From: Candidatus Eiseniibacteriota bacterium
Lineage (GTDB): Bacteria; Joyebacterota; Joyebacteria; Joyebacterales; Joyebacteraceae
Direction of reading: 5' to 3'
Length of the DNA: 54,026 bases
Assembly: GCA_030600655.1 (NCBI GenBank)
Contig: JAUVLP010000004.1
Location: 1-54,026 of the forward strand
The position numbers and the translations under genes were made by a program. A model generated the notes under the pieces. That model searched no databases and had not been told where the DNA came from. It saw only the letters and a program-made list of their open reading frames with translations. Shown here piece by piece: positions 18,312 through 27,431 of this stretch (within the stretch, counting starts at the first letter, position 1; each line of letters starts with the position of its first letter).

Positions 18312-19907
18312 CTATCTTATGAGTACGACCTTCTGCTGGTCTGTTCCCGTATCTGTCACAAGCCTTGCAAAATAGATGCCCGACGGCACGCTTCGGCCGG
18401 CTAGATCCCTCCCCGTCCAGATACTCTCGCCCTCACCCGTCGAGCTTGCACTTGTGCTCATCCGGTTGATCAGCCGTCCCGACACGGAATAGATCTCCAC
18501 AGTGACGGCATCATAACCGGGAGCGATGAAGCTGACCGTCGTGCTTCCAAGGAACGGATTCGGTGAGACCGACCGGATCATTGCCGCGCGAGTTCCGGTG
18601 TCGGGGATGCCGGTCCCGGTCGGCCAGAGCACCGCGTCCAGCTCGGTCAGTCCGCATGCATCGACCACAACTCCGTAGGTGGTCTGTGTGTCGTATCCGG
18701 CGCAGGAGAACTCAACCGTGTACGTTCCATCGACGAGCATTCGCCAGTAGCGACCGTAGGTTGCACCAGTCAGTCTCGGCATGATCTCATCCGACGAGTT
18801 CTCAATGACCTTGACCTCAGCCACCAGCGGATCCCCGGTCGCGCCGTCAGTCACATGACCCGTGAGGCCCGGTCCGTAGACACGATCGAGCAGGTAGTAC
18901 GAACCCAGCGATACTCTCTCACAGTACTCATCAACATCGGCCGCGAGCGGGATACACATCTGGCTCATGATCTCCATCGTCAGACCGATCGTACCCAGAA
19001 CTCCATACTGCCAGTTCCGGGCCTTGCCGGCCGTTGCGTACCCGTAGATGGCCGTGTAAGAGGTATCGTCCAGCTTCGTCGTCTTTCCCGCGAGGCCAAG
19101 TGCGATGCTGTAGACAACGTCGTAGTCCGGGCAGAACCCGATCGTCGGCCAGTACCACGGGTAGTAGATGCAGTCCCCCATCGAGATCAGCGGGCTGTGG
19201 TAGTTGAGCGCGAAGACGGGCTTCTCGGCTATGCACAGATCGCGCATGATTTGAGTCTCGTTCTCGGAGAAGGGAGCAGTCCCGCGATAGTACGGAGACG
19301 TCCACTCCCCTGACCCACCCACGGCCCAGTTGAAATCGTAGTTGTAGTTTGGATCGACTCCATCCAGATCCAGTTCGAGCGTGCCGTTCCCGTTGTTGTC
19401 GTGGATGTTCTTTCGATATGTCGTGTCCAATCCCGACGTAACCACCCAGTGTCCATCCGGATTCAGGAGAGGAACGAACCAGATTTCGATATCATCGACC
19501 CACTGTGTGATCGAATCGACCACGCCGTAGTTGCTCGTCAGTTCGTCGATCATCCACATGCAGACCTCAAGCCCCACCACTTCTTCTGCGTGGTGCAACC
19601 CGTCGTAGAGTACGACAGGCTCATCCTCATCGATGCCCACATTGTCCGAGATCTTGAGCCCCCAGATGGGCTGCCCGTTTGTGGTGGAGTAGCCTAGTGT
19701 CTCGAGCCTTGTGATCTCAGGATAGGCCGCCGCCACTGCCGCAAGCTCAGCACCCACCTCAGCATGGGTGTGGTAACGCTCGTGCAACGCGAGAGCGTCT
19801 TGAGCCACACCAGCAACGAGAAGGCATGCAATGGCCGAGATGACCAATACCGTTCGCACCGCGATAGACCGGGTCTTGACGTCCCCCGTCGCACTGTACC
19901 GGTTCAT
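18312..19907 (-). CDS. Secreted M14-type zinc carboxypeptidase
   Basis: A 531-residue exported metallocarboxypeptidase that would trim C-terminal residues from peptides. The signal peptide is followed by the M14 zinc site HAEE (His106/Glu109), the NPDG and YRKN substrate-binding motifs, a third-ligand His in ALNYHSP and a catalytic-type Glu in GLTMEIMSQ. A carboxypeptidase-regulatory-like beta domain follows (GHVTDGATGDPLVAEVKV), then the sorting-type domain (SVSPNPFLGSTTVSF). The ATG at 19907 has GGAGG five bases upstream; the in-frame ATG at 19922 has no such site and is rejected. It starts 20 bp after the stop of the C25-like gene, so the two are likely co-transcribed. Confidence 0.88.
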   Translation of the reverse strand: MNRYSATGDVKTRSIAVRTVLVISAIACLLVAGVAQDALALHERYHTHAEVGAELAAVAAAYPEITRLETLGYSTTNGQPIWGLKISDNVGIDEDEPVVLYDGLHHAEEVVGLEVCMWMIDELTSNYGVVDSITQWVDDIEIWFVPLLNPDGHWVVTSGLDTTYRKNIHDNNGNGTLELDLDGVDPNYNYDFNWAVGGSGEWTSPYYRGTAPFSENETQIMRDLCIAEKPVFALNYHSPLISMGDCIYYPWYWPTIGFCPDYDVVYSIALGLAGKTTKLDDTSYTAIYGYATAGKARNWQYGVLGTIGLTMEIMSQMCIPLAADVDEYCERVSLGSYYLLDRVYGPGLTGHVTDGATGDPLVAEVKVIENSSDEIMPRLTGATYGRYWRMLVDGTYTVEFSCAGYDTQTTYGVVVDACGLTELDAVLWPTGTGIPDTGTRAAMIRSVSPNPFLGSTTVSFIAPGYDAVTVEIYSVSGRLINRMSTSASSTGEGESIWTGRDLAGRSVPSGIYFARLVTDTGTDQQKVVLIR

Positions 19908-19927
19908 TCGTTCCTCCGTCATCGGTG

Positions 19928-22900
19928 CTATTTGAGAAGCACCATCTTGGCTGAGCTCTCTTCGCCGAGCGCCGAGAACCTGGCGAAGTAGACGCCACTT
20001 GCGACCTTATCGCCGACCGAATTCGTTCCATCCCACACGGTGTTGTGATAACCGGCATCGATTTCACCATCCAGAAGCGTGTTCACAAGACGCCCGGTCA
20101 CATCGAACACCTCAAGTTTGACGTTGGTCCTACTCGGCACTCCGTAGCTTATGGTCGTAACGGGATTGAACGGATTCGGCTGGTTGCCGGCCAGAATCAC
20201 GGCCCTCGGGATATTCGCTTCATCGGGAACGTCCGTGGAGTCGTGCCCGTCCGGCCGGTCGGTTGTGAACTTGATTGCGCGTCCGCCTGCGAGCGTCGCT
20301 GCCGCGTCGTCGTATATGTTCGCATACGTGTAGAGCACGCCGTCAGTCTGGGGATGGTTCTCGATCCCTACTGTGGCATAGTTGGCATTTGCGTCCGTGT
20401 TCGAGATCGTGTGGTACTGAAGGACAATCTCACCGTCGCCTGTCTCCGTCGTGTAGACAGCCGGGTCGTAAAGAATGATCTCAAAGACCTCGTCTGCGTA
20501 CGGTTCGTACGCCGTCGGCACTCTGCTCCACTCGATGACGAACCTGCCGTCTCCCATGTTTCGATGCAGAACCTTGCCTCCTGCGGACGGATCCAGATCG
20601 TCCCAGAACCCGGCTACCATCGCATCCGGCCCCGGGGCGCCAGGGATGAACCAGTTGCGGAACTCGTGATGGAACGGAGGCGTGTCGCCCATCCCGATCC
20701 ATCCATTCGAGCAGACACCTATCTCGGTGTAGTCATCACCGTAGTAGGTGAACGTAAACGGGAGACTCACGGTCATCGTCTGGTCATCGGCCAGACCCAG
20801 ATCAGTCCCACTGCCACCATAGTCCGGGTCGATCTCGATCCATGAGTACATTGGAGCCTCATCGTACGCCGTGTCGGTGTCGTCGTAGGCGTAGTAACCA
20901 TAGTCGTCCGGACCGATCGGGTCGTCGCTCGACGGAACTCCCACGATCAACGGGAAGAAAATGAACTGCGAGAGACCATTGTCTCCCACCAGTTCGAGGA
21001 TCATTGTAAACGCGTGTCCCACGGCCACGTCCGATTCGGCCTGCACCTGGAATGGATTCCCTGAATTGGTGGCTATCCCACCAGCTGCGACAGTAGCATA
21101 CGATCCATGGTCATCGGGAACAAGCAGGCCCGATGATGGTCCGACGAGGGTTCCCGTCACCGATGTCGCGTCCTCCTCGCCACCGTTCGAAAGCGTCACG
21201 GTCAGCGTCGCGGTCTCACCCGGATCCAGAATGCCGTCGCCACTGATTGCGAGCGAGTAGTACTCCAGACTGGGTGCGCCGACGACGATACGAGCATAGC
21301 TGATGGACGTGGCCCGGCTCCCGTCGGTCACCGTGAATTCAAAGCCTATCTCCGTCCCGTTCGGGCATCCGTCATCTACCGTGAAAACGAACGGACTTGA
21401 GCCGGACGCGATCGCACCCGCGGCCATAGTGCCGTAGCCGGCGGTCTGACCCGGCGTGATCGTCACCCATTCGCCGTTGGTTCTCGGCGGACCGCTGTCG
21501 AAGCCCGCAGTCACACCAGCCGCGGTCAGGAGACCGTAGTTCTTGAGGTCGACGTCGAACTCGATCGTCTCACCGGGATTCACAACGCCGTCACCATTTC
21601 CGTTTGAGGCGCCCGAGCCATCATCATCAATGGTCTGGCTATACCAGCCCACGAACTCATCCTCCTGGTCGATCGACACGTCACCTACGTAGGGCTTCAT
21701 ATTGGTGGCCCATACGGTCACATAGGCATCACCCTGTGTTGTCGCGCCAAGCGGCACCTCCACATTGTACCCACCGCTCAGGGTCCGAATCTCATACACC
21801 TCGTCGCCCTTCCAGATGATGACCTCGGCGCCGGGGACCGGACTGCCGCTATCATCCTCGACGTGGACCGTAAGTATGTTCTGTCCGAATGGCACGATTG
21901 CATCGTACGTAGCTAGAATCGTCCCGGGCCGTTCTGTGCGGAGGACGAGTTCAGGATCGCCTATGAGATTGTAGACATTGAAGTAGAAATCGACATTCTG
22001 TCCATCCGGATCCGCGGAACCGGGATCCACATACTCCGGATAGTTCAGGTAGATCTCCATCTTGCCTCGCAAGAGAGACTGCCCGAAGTGCTCGATCCCC
22101 TCATTGAGGATGCCCTCGTAGATGCCGGTGTCTATGGCGTTGTTCCACTTGGTATGCGTCCAGAACTCGCTCGGCCCGATCATGGCCGGACCGCCCTTGA
22201 GAGCGAATGGGCTCCCGGCACGGATCCACGCCTCTCCGAAGCACGGGTCGGTCCCGCTGTCGAAGTTGCCCGTTCCACATACAATGCTGGTCATCACCGG
22301 CAGCATGCGATCGTTCGAAAGCTGGTTGATGTGATCCGTGTAGAACTGCGGGTAGTACCAGCCCGGCGCCCCACCCCAACCCCGGTAGTTCACAAACGTA
22401 ACTCCGGCGTTGATCGAGTTCTGAATGTCCTCCGTCTGCGTCCTTGATCCGTTCTTTGCATACGTCCAGAACACGGTGTCGACCTGGGTGTAGGCGTTCT
22501 CCATGAGCATTTCGCGCACGCGCAGCTTCGTCGTCCTGGGGGTGGTAGGCTGGGGACTCCCGCAGCAGTTGGCGGCAACCATGAGTGCATGCTCGTACCA
22601 GTCGTCGGCCGGAGCATCGCAGTCGCGCTCATAGACCTGAGGCTTCAGCGAAGCCACGACGGCGCCGGCCGGCGTATCTACCGCCATCCTGCCGACCATG
22701 ACGTCGGGCAGGTAGTCGCTGCCCTCCAGCTCGGAGTAGGGATGATCCGTGACGTCGCCGGCATGGAACCACGCGGGCATATCTCCGTAGCTGCCACTGT
22801 CTCTGTCACCTACGAGACAGACATAGTCCGGCGGATTGTCCCACGTGTCGTATGCGTTCTGTATGAAATCCTTCACGTCCTGCGAGGACGGACTAATGCC

Positions 22901-23725
22901 GATGTCCGAGAGTGAGACAAGCACGGTCTCAACACCACGACGGTGCTTCCATGTAACGAAGTCCGTGAGCTGATCCGCAAAGTTGTCGTTCGATATCACA
23001 AGATAGCTGCCGCGACGAATCTCGACCGTGGGCAGCAGGTCGTAGTTCGCGACCAGGCTGCGATAGATAGGCTCGAACGCCTCCGAGCGGTACGAGCGTG
23101 CAGCAGTGCGCGGATTGATCTCCTCACCGCTTGCGTAGTTGAGAGTGACGCTGACACGACCAGCAACCACAAGCTCGCGCGTCACGGGGTTGTAACGCGC
23201 TGGGTTGACTCTGAGTTGAACGAGTCTCAGATCTCGCATGATCATCGGCTCGCTGATAGAGGCAATCTCCGTCGGGTAGAGGGCATCGTGGCCGTAGACA
23301 GCGCCATCCGCCAGCGTGGGATCGGCCTCTTTCCCCTCCATTCTGAAAGGCGGGGTGGGGTCGATATCGACGTCTGTGAAGGTCCTCTCATCGAAGGCCG
23401 TCACGGAGAGCTCAACACCGCCAAGATCCGGGATCGCGATCAGATACGTGAACGTAGGGAGATCCGGCATACCGGGCAGGTTGATTCTGCGGGAACCTGG
23501 GATCTCGAGCGCCGGCGTCCCATCGAGCGCCCGGCCCGCGGTCTCGAGGAACAGACCCGGGATCGCGATCTCGATAGTTGTCTCGGTGATATCAGATGCG
23601 ATAACCTTGGCCGTCGCCTCGGACGGGTCGAGCGTATCACTGATGGGAATCCACTCCCCGGCAGGCACGGCTGTCGCGAGTGCGACCAGAGCGACTATAC
23701 AAAGCGCGGTTGTCCACCGTGTCAC
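19928..23725 (-). CDS. Gingipain-like C25 family protein with catalytic His replaced by Trp
   Basis: A 1265-residue exported protein. Signal peptide (1-22); gingipain-type propeptide region (about 45-210); C25 core (about 235-570) with YLVISNDNFADQL, DYVCLVGD and LPDVMVGRM; then beta-sandwich modules, including repeats about GDGVVNPGETIEFDVDLKN and GDGILDPGETATLTVTLSN; and a C-terminal sorting-type domain (QPNPFNPVTTISY). The nucleophile is present (Cys483 in SIVCGTGNF), but the catalytic His of the family's GHG motif is Trp450 in NYRGWGG. Trp450 and Cys483 are 33 residues apart, the spacing of His211 and Cys244 in gingipain R. It may be inactive or use another base. It starts at GTG with AGGAG upstream and leads a three-gene peptidase cluster. 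Confidence 0.87.
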   Translation of the reverse strand: MTRWTTALCIVALVALATAVPAGEWIPISDTLDPSEATAKVIASDITETTIEIAIPGLFLETAGRALDGTPALEIPGSRRINLPGMPDLPTFTYLIAIPDLGGVELSVTAFDERTFTDVDIDPTPPFRMEGKEADPTLADGAVYGHDALYPTEIASISEPMIMRDLRLVQLRVNPARYNPVTRELVVAGRVSVTLNYASGEEINPRTAARSYRSEAFEPIYRSLVANYDLLPTVEIRRGSYLVISNDNFADQLTDFVTWKHRRGVETVLVSLSDIGISPSSQDVKDFIQNAYDTWDNPPDYVCLVGDRDSGSYGDMPAWFHAGDVTDHPYSELEGSDYLPDVMVGRMAVDTPAGAVVASLKPQVYERDCDAPADDWYEHALMVAANCCGSPQPTTPRTTKLRVREMLMENAYTQVDTVFWTYAKNGSRTQTEDIQNSINAGVTFVNYRGWGGAPGWYYPQFYTDHINQLSNDRMLPVMTSIVCGTGNFDSGTDPCFGEAWIRAGSPFALKGGPAMIGPSEFWTHTKWNNAIDTGIYEGILNEGIEHFGQSLLRGKMEIYLNYPEYVDPGSADPDGQNVDFYFNVYNLIGDPELVLRTERPGTILATYDAIVPFGQNILTVHVEDDSGSPVPGAEVIIWKGDEVYEIRTLSGGYNVEVPLGATTQGDAYVTVWATNMKPYVGDVSIDQEDEFVGWYSQTIDDDGSGASNGNGDGVVNPGETIEFDVDLKNYGLLTAAGVTAGFDSGPPRTNGEWVTITPGQTAGYGTMAAGAIASGSSPFVFTVDDGCPNGTEIGFEFTVTDGSRATSISYARIVVGAPSLEYYSLAISGDGILDPGETATLTVTLSNGGEEDATSVTGTLVGPSSGLLVPDDHGSYATVAAGGIATNSGNPFQVQAESDVAVGHAFTMILELVGDNGLSQFIFFPLIVGVPSSDDPIGPDDYGYYAYDDTDTAYDEAPMYSWIEIDPDYGGSGTDLGLADDQTMTVSLPFTFTYYGDDYTEIGVCSNGWIGMGDTPPFHHEFRNWFIPGAPGPDAMVAGFWDDLDPSAGGKVLHRNMGDGRFVIEWSRVPTAYEPYADEVFEIILYDPAVYTTETGDGEIVLQYHTISNTDANANYATVGIENHPQTDGVLYTYANIYDDAAATLAGGRAIKFTTDRPDGHDSTDVPDEANIPRAVILAGNQPNPFNPVTTISYGVPSRTNVKLEVFDVTGRLVNTLLDGEIDAGYHNTVWDGTNSVGDKVASGVYFARFSALGEESSAKMVLLK

Positions 23726-23813
23726 GTCGTGTCTCCTCTCCTCGAGCAGTTGCTCAACTTCAGCTAGGTCAGCATCTATCCATGCTTGTGGAGAGGAGTC
23801 GGATCAAAGCCCG

Positions 23814-24932
23814 TTACTCCTCCTCCGCTATCACCACTCCCCAGTCACGGTCAGCCACGTAGATGTAATCGTCCGTGACACAGATCCCGTTTGCGTACGG
23901 CGTCTCTAGATACCCTGCGGTCGTCGGCGCCAGGGGATCATCCACGTCCACCACTCTCAGTCCGCCGTACCTGTCCGCGATGTATACTATTCCGTCCAGG
24001 TAACATATGTCCGTGGCGTAGTCGTCCGTCTCGATCGAAGTCACGATCTCGGCATTCGCGGGATCGGAGATATCCAGGATCTGGAGTCCCCCGAGCCCAT
24101 CGGCGACGAACGCGTAGTTCCCGAATGCCGCTACTGCCTGCGCGTTGCCCGGCGTGTCGAACGTGCCGAGCTTCGTCGCGGTCCCCGGGTTCGTCAATTC
24201 AAAGATCGTGAGCCCGCTCTGACCCGAGGCGACCAACACGTAGTCGCCGTGAAGACAGAGACCACGAGCATAGCCCGTCGTGTAACCGTGGTAGACCTCG
24301 ATCGGGAACCACGGAGGCCCCCAGTCAAGATTGAGTTCCCAGATCCTGAACCCGCCGTTCTTGTCGGCCACGTAGATGTGTATCAAATGCCCGGGATTCG
24401 TCTCCGAAATGACGACATCCTGGCCGCTCGTGCTCTGCAATACTGTCTTCCACTCCGGACTTGTCGGATCACTCACATCGTACGCTAGGACGCCGTTCGG
24501 TCCGTCGGTGACGAACGCCATCTCTGAGCCCGGGGCGTACGCACACTTGACGGATGTGAAGTCGTTCCCCGCGGTGCCAAGATAAACGGGCGCTGCCGGA
24601 TCCGACATGTCGAGGATGACCAACCCCACCTCACCCGTCGCAACCAGTCCTATGCCACCCACCACATCGACGCCTTCTCCGTAGCCCGCCACTGAGAAGG
24701 TCGCCACGAGACGGTAGCCCGAGGGCTGATCCGAACCGTCACCGGATACGGGGTCACCCTTCCGCGCACAACCACACAGAGTGAAGACAGCGGCAACCAG
24801 GAGACCAGCGCCAATCCATGCGGCGATGCTCAACGGGCGTCGAGCCGCACCGTGATCAGGCGCTTCAGCGGTCCGCTTGCACCCTGCATCCTCGTAATTC
24901 TTGATTATACCATCATTTAGAAGGTCAGTCAA
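23814..24932 (-). CDS. LVIVD-repeat beta-propeller lipoprotein, last gene of the pgs operon
   Basis: A 372-residue protein with an RR-containing N-region, a hydrophobic helix ending LCGC (lipid attachment at Cys55 by this start), and then a beta-propeller. The propeller is built of at least six LVIVD-type repeats, for example GLVILDMSDPAAPVYLG, GVLAYDVSDPTSPEW, GLTIFELTNPG, GLQILDISDPANAE and GLRVVDVDDPLAP. Such repeats are common in secreted proteins of unknown role. No sorting-type tail is present, consistent with lipid anchoring. The TTG start at 24932 overlaps the end of the barrel gene by eight bases and lacks a good ribosome site, so a later start near 24833 is possible. Its position at the end of the poly-gamma-glutamate operon suggests an envelope role there. 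Confidence 0.75.
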   Translation of the reverse strand: MTDLLNDGIIKNYEDAGCKRTAEAPDHGAARRPLSIAAWIGAGLLVAAVFTLCGCARKGDPVSGDGSDQPSGYRLVATFSVAGYGEGVDVVGGIGLVATGEVGLVILDMSDPAAPVYLGTAGNDFTSVKCAYAPGSEMAFVTDGPNGVLAYDVSDPTSPEWKTVLQSTSGQDVVISETNPGHLIHIYVADKNGGFRIWELNLDWGPPWFPIEVYHGYTTGYARGLCLHGDYVLVASGQSGLTIFELTNPGTATKLGTFDTPGNAQAVAAFGNYAFVADGLGGLQILDISDPANAEIVTSIETDDYATDICYLDGIVYIADRYGGLRVVDVDDPLAPTTAGYLETPYANGICVTDDYIYVADRDWGVVIAEEE

Positions 24933-26421
24933 GGAAGCACACCCCCTCTGCGACTAGCCGCAACGTGATGCTATCGGCATCGTAATCCTTTGTGTCTCCT
25001 ATAGTTGCAATGATATCAGAATCCGATCTCCGGCTCTTGTGTTCGTAGAACCCCTCCAGCTTGACTCCATCGGCCAGCGAGAGTGAGAATCCTGTCCCAA
25101 GCGTTACGTATAAATCGTCGCGACCGGCATGATATGCATCATCCGGATCACTCGCCAGATAGTACCGCTGGGCCAGCTTGCCGCGCAGTCGCAGTACCAG
25201 GCTCCGTCCCAACACCTCTCCCACCTCCCACCGAGCCCGGAGTTCGTATTCGTTCTGATCGTAGGTTGTGTCGCTGTCGTCCGAATCCGACCGGGTCTCC
25301 CCTACCTCGTCGTACCCGCGGGCGGCCAGCATGCGTAGCGCATATGCCGCATCAAGCCTGAGGCCTCTCACCGGGCGCCACGTACCGGACAGACCGAATG
25401 TTGTCGCCCGTGAATCGTACTCGACGAAATCCTGGTCGTAGCCGTACGAATCGACCTTCCACCAGGCCGTGAGATCGACCGGCAACGACCGGTCGCTTCC
25501 CGCACGGGCGAGAAGCGAGTGCTTCCTAAAGTCGCACGACCGGTACATGGACTCGCCCTCACCGGTAGCATCGGCGTCCCACACATACTTCAGGTGATAG
25601 AGAGGGATGGCGGAGTACTCGAGTCTGAGCCACGCGACACCAACCCTGGTCTCGGTCACAGCGACTCTGAATTTCGAGAAGCTCTTCTGCCCGTTCGATC
25701 CGGCAAGAAACCAGCTCCCGGAGAACTGGAGCTCGGTCTCTCGCACTCCAGGCTCCTCCCTGACGAACCCAAGTGCGACGCTCGGTTCCAGACGGAGCTC
25801 GTCGAGCGTGTCGAATGGGTAGCGCTCGTACCGCTCACCATCCAGAAAGTCATCTACATCTCCATCCGAGTAGCGAAACAGGTTGCTGTCGTACGTACTG
25901 CCGAAGCTACCGCGCCACTCAACCCTCCAAGGAAGAAGATCAAGAGTCTTCGACAGTGGGTTGACATCGAGCGTACCGCCGACAGGAGAGATCAGCCTGA
26001 GTTCGATGGTGTGCTCACCGGAAGGAACGTCGAACGCAAGCCTCTCCGAGTTACCAGGAGTAGCATCGGGATTGTCAGGATAGGCGGCAGATCCGGGAGT
26101 TGCATGGATGACGTAACGAAACTGGATTTCACCATCAATCACAAGCTCCACGATGGCATCGACCGGATCCAATGAGTCATCGAAGCGCCAGCGCACCAGC
26201 GCCTCAAATGCCGCCGGACCATCCAGTCTCACCGAGAGCGGCCTGTCGGACGTGAGCGCATAGTACCTGTAGACCGTGCCGTTCACCTGCACCGCCACCG
26301 GAGTGTGCCTCCCAAGCGGATCGAGCTTCGCTCCTCGCACGTTGAACGGCATGAGTGCAAGAATGGAGAGAACCAGACAGGCCACAAGGGGAACGCGAAC
26401 ACTGTGAAGGCTACGGCTCAT
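24925..26421 (-). CDS. Putative outer-membrane barrel protein in the pgs operon
   Basis: I do not recognise a named family. The 498-residue product has a signal peptide (about 1-30). An N-terminal beta module follows, with RYYALTSDRPLSVRLDGPAAF, resembling the repeated module of its neighbour. A second module contains SGEHTIELRLIS. From about residue 170 the sequence shows alternating polar/hydrophobic strands (WRVEWRGSFGSTYDSNLFRYSD, then ELRLEPSVALGFV, ETELQFSGSWFLAG, WLRLEYSAIPLYHL). This is typical of outer-membrane beta-barrels, where YDSNLFR-like openings are common. It overlaps the upstream gene by 11 bases and the downstream lipoprotein gene by eight. It would be the natural candidate for passing polymer across the outer membrane, but that is inference only. 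Confidence 0.65.
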   Translation of the reverse strand: MSRSLHSVRVPLVACLVLSILALMPFNVRGAKLDPLGRHTPVAVQVNGTVYRYYALTSDRPLSVRLDGPAAFEALVRWRFDDSLDPVDAIVELVIDGEIQFRYVIHATPGSAAYPDNPDATPGNSERLAFDVPSGEHTIELRLISPVGGTLDVNPLSKTLDLLPWRVEWRGSFGSTYDSNLFRYSDGDVDDFLDGERYERYPFDTLDELRLEPSVALGFVREEPGVRETELQFSGSWFLAGSNGQKSFSKFRVAVTETRVGVAWLRLEYSAIPLYHLKYVWDADATGEGESMYRSCDFRKHSLLARAGSDRSLPVDLTAWWKVDSYGYDQDFVEYDSRATTFGLSGTWRPVRGLRLDAAYALRMLAARGYDEVGETRSDSDDSDTTYDQNEYELRARWEVGEVLGRSLVLRLRGKLAQRYYLASDPDDAYHAGRDDLYVTLGTGFSLSLADGVKLEGFYEHKSRRSDSDIIATIGDTKDYDADSITLRLVAEGVCFLD

Positions 26422-27430
26422 TCGCGATGTCTCCCCGGGGGATGTAGAACTTGAGTGCCAGCTCGCCGCCGTCGATTCCGAGCAGCCTCAGTGTTATGGT
26501 GTGCAGACCTGGCTCCACAGGGAGCTCAAAACTCCTGAGTGCTCCTGGAAGCACATCTTCCCTGTCCCGGCAGACGACCGTCTGGGAAGCCTGTGACTCC
26601 AGGCGATAGACGATCTCCTCACTCTCCCCGCTACGGGTACCTGAACTCTGATTCCCGTCGCCTGCGCCCGAGACCCTGTTCCAATCGCGGACACCCAGCA
26701 TGTACACCTGCTCCCCGAACATCGAAGCCGAGAAGAGAATGCGCGTATTCACCTTGACCGTGGTCGGACCGACGACATCGAGTACGACGGGCGATGAACC
26801 AGTGGTGATGTAGTAAGTCAGTTCCTTCTCCTTGTGGAGAAGCGTCTCGACGGCTCCGTATTCACGCGGGGCGATCGAGACGCGCTTCGGCACTTGTGTT
26901 GTCGATTCGAAGATGCGTGCATCGATCATCGCCCGCCCCACAACCTTGAGCGAGTAGCTGTGTGTCCCTGTGGGCACGTCTATGTAGATGCGGCGTATCT
27001 TCCCCGGAGTAAACGCAGTCAGCGCCACGTAGTAGGCCTTCCCACTCGCCGCCTCCGTCGCGAGCTCTCTCGTGTCTATGAGCACGCCGTCCCTGTGAAC
27101 CTCCACAGAGTAAGCAACGGTGGATGCTCCAGCTGGAACGCTCTCGCCTCTGCCCACGCCCCCGAGGTTGTTCGACACGCTGAGGCGAGTCAGTATCTTG
27201 ACGCGGGTCGGCCCCTCGACCACAAATCTGAGGGCGTTCTCTGAATCGAAGCGATAGTAGGTGAGCGCGCGCGATTCCACCATGATCCTGGTGCTGGATA
27301 CATCACCGCCCGGTGCGAGCGACCGCCAGTCCGCAGCCTGTGCAACCGTAGCTGTCAGGGCGACCGCAACCGATGCTATCATCACACAGCAAACGGCTCC
27401 GAATCCCGTGGTCCTCCTCGTCTTCCCCAC
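26411..27430 (-). CDS. Secreted two-module protein of unknown function in the pgs operon
   Basis: No family recognised. The 339-residue product starts at GTG (27430) one base after the pgsW stop. It has a signal peptide ending AQAA (about residue 33). It then holds two copies of a beta-rich module: first ALTYYRFDSENALRFVVEGPTRVKILTRL, later ELTYYITTGSSPVVLDVVGPTTVKVNTRI. Each is followed by a strand-rich stretch containing a G-H-T/S pattern (TGTHSYSLKVVG, PGLHTITLRLLG). The barrel protein next door has a related module, so the two may bind the same ligand or each other. It has no membrane anchor or sorting tail and is predicted to be periplasmic. Confidence 0.65.
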   Translation of the reverse strand: MGKTRRTTGFGAVCCVMIASVAVALTATVAQAADWRSLAPGGDVSSTRIMVESRALTYYRFDSENALRFVVEGPTRVKILTRLSVSNNLGGVGRGESVPAGASTVAYSVEVHRDGVLIDTRELATEAASGKAYYVALTAFTPGKIRRIYIDVPTGTHSYSLKVVGRAMIDARIFESTTQVPKRVSIAPREYGAVETLLHKEKELTYYITTGSSPVVLDVVGPTTVKVNTRILFSASMFGEQVYMLGVRDWNRVSGAGDGNQSSGTRSGESEEIVYRLESQASQTVVCRDREDVLPGALRSFELPVEPGLHTITLRLLGIDGGELALKFYIPRGDIANEP

Positions 27431-27431
27431 G

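Noticed and set aside
20045-20845. Open frame (266 codons) on the plus strand within the C25-like gene
   Set aside because: Antisense to the well-supported C-terminal domains of the C25-like protein.
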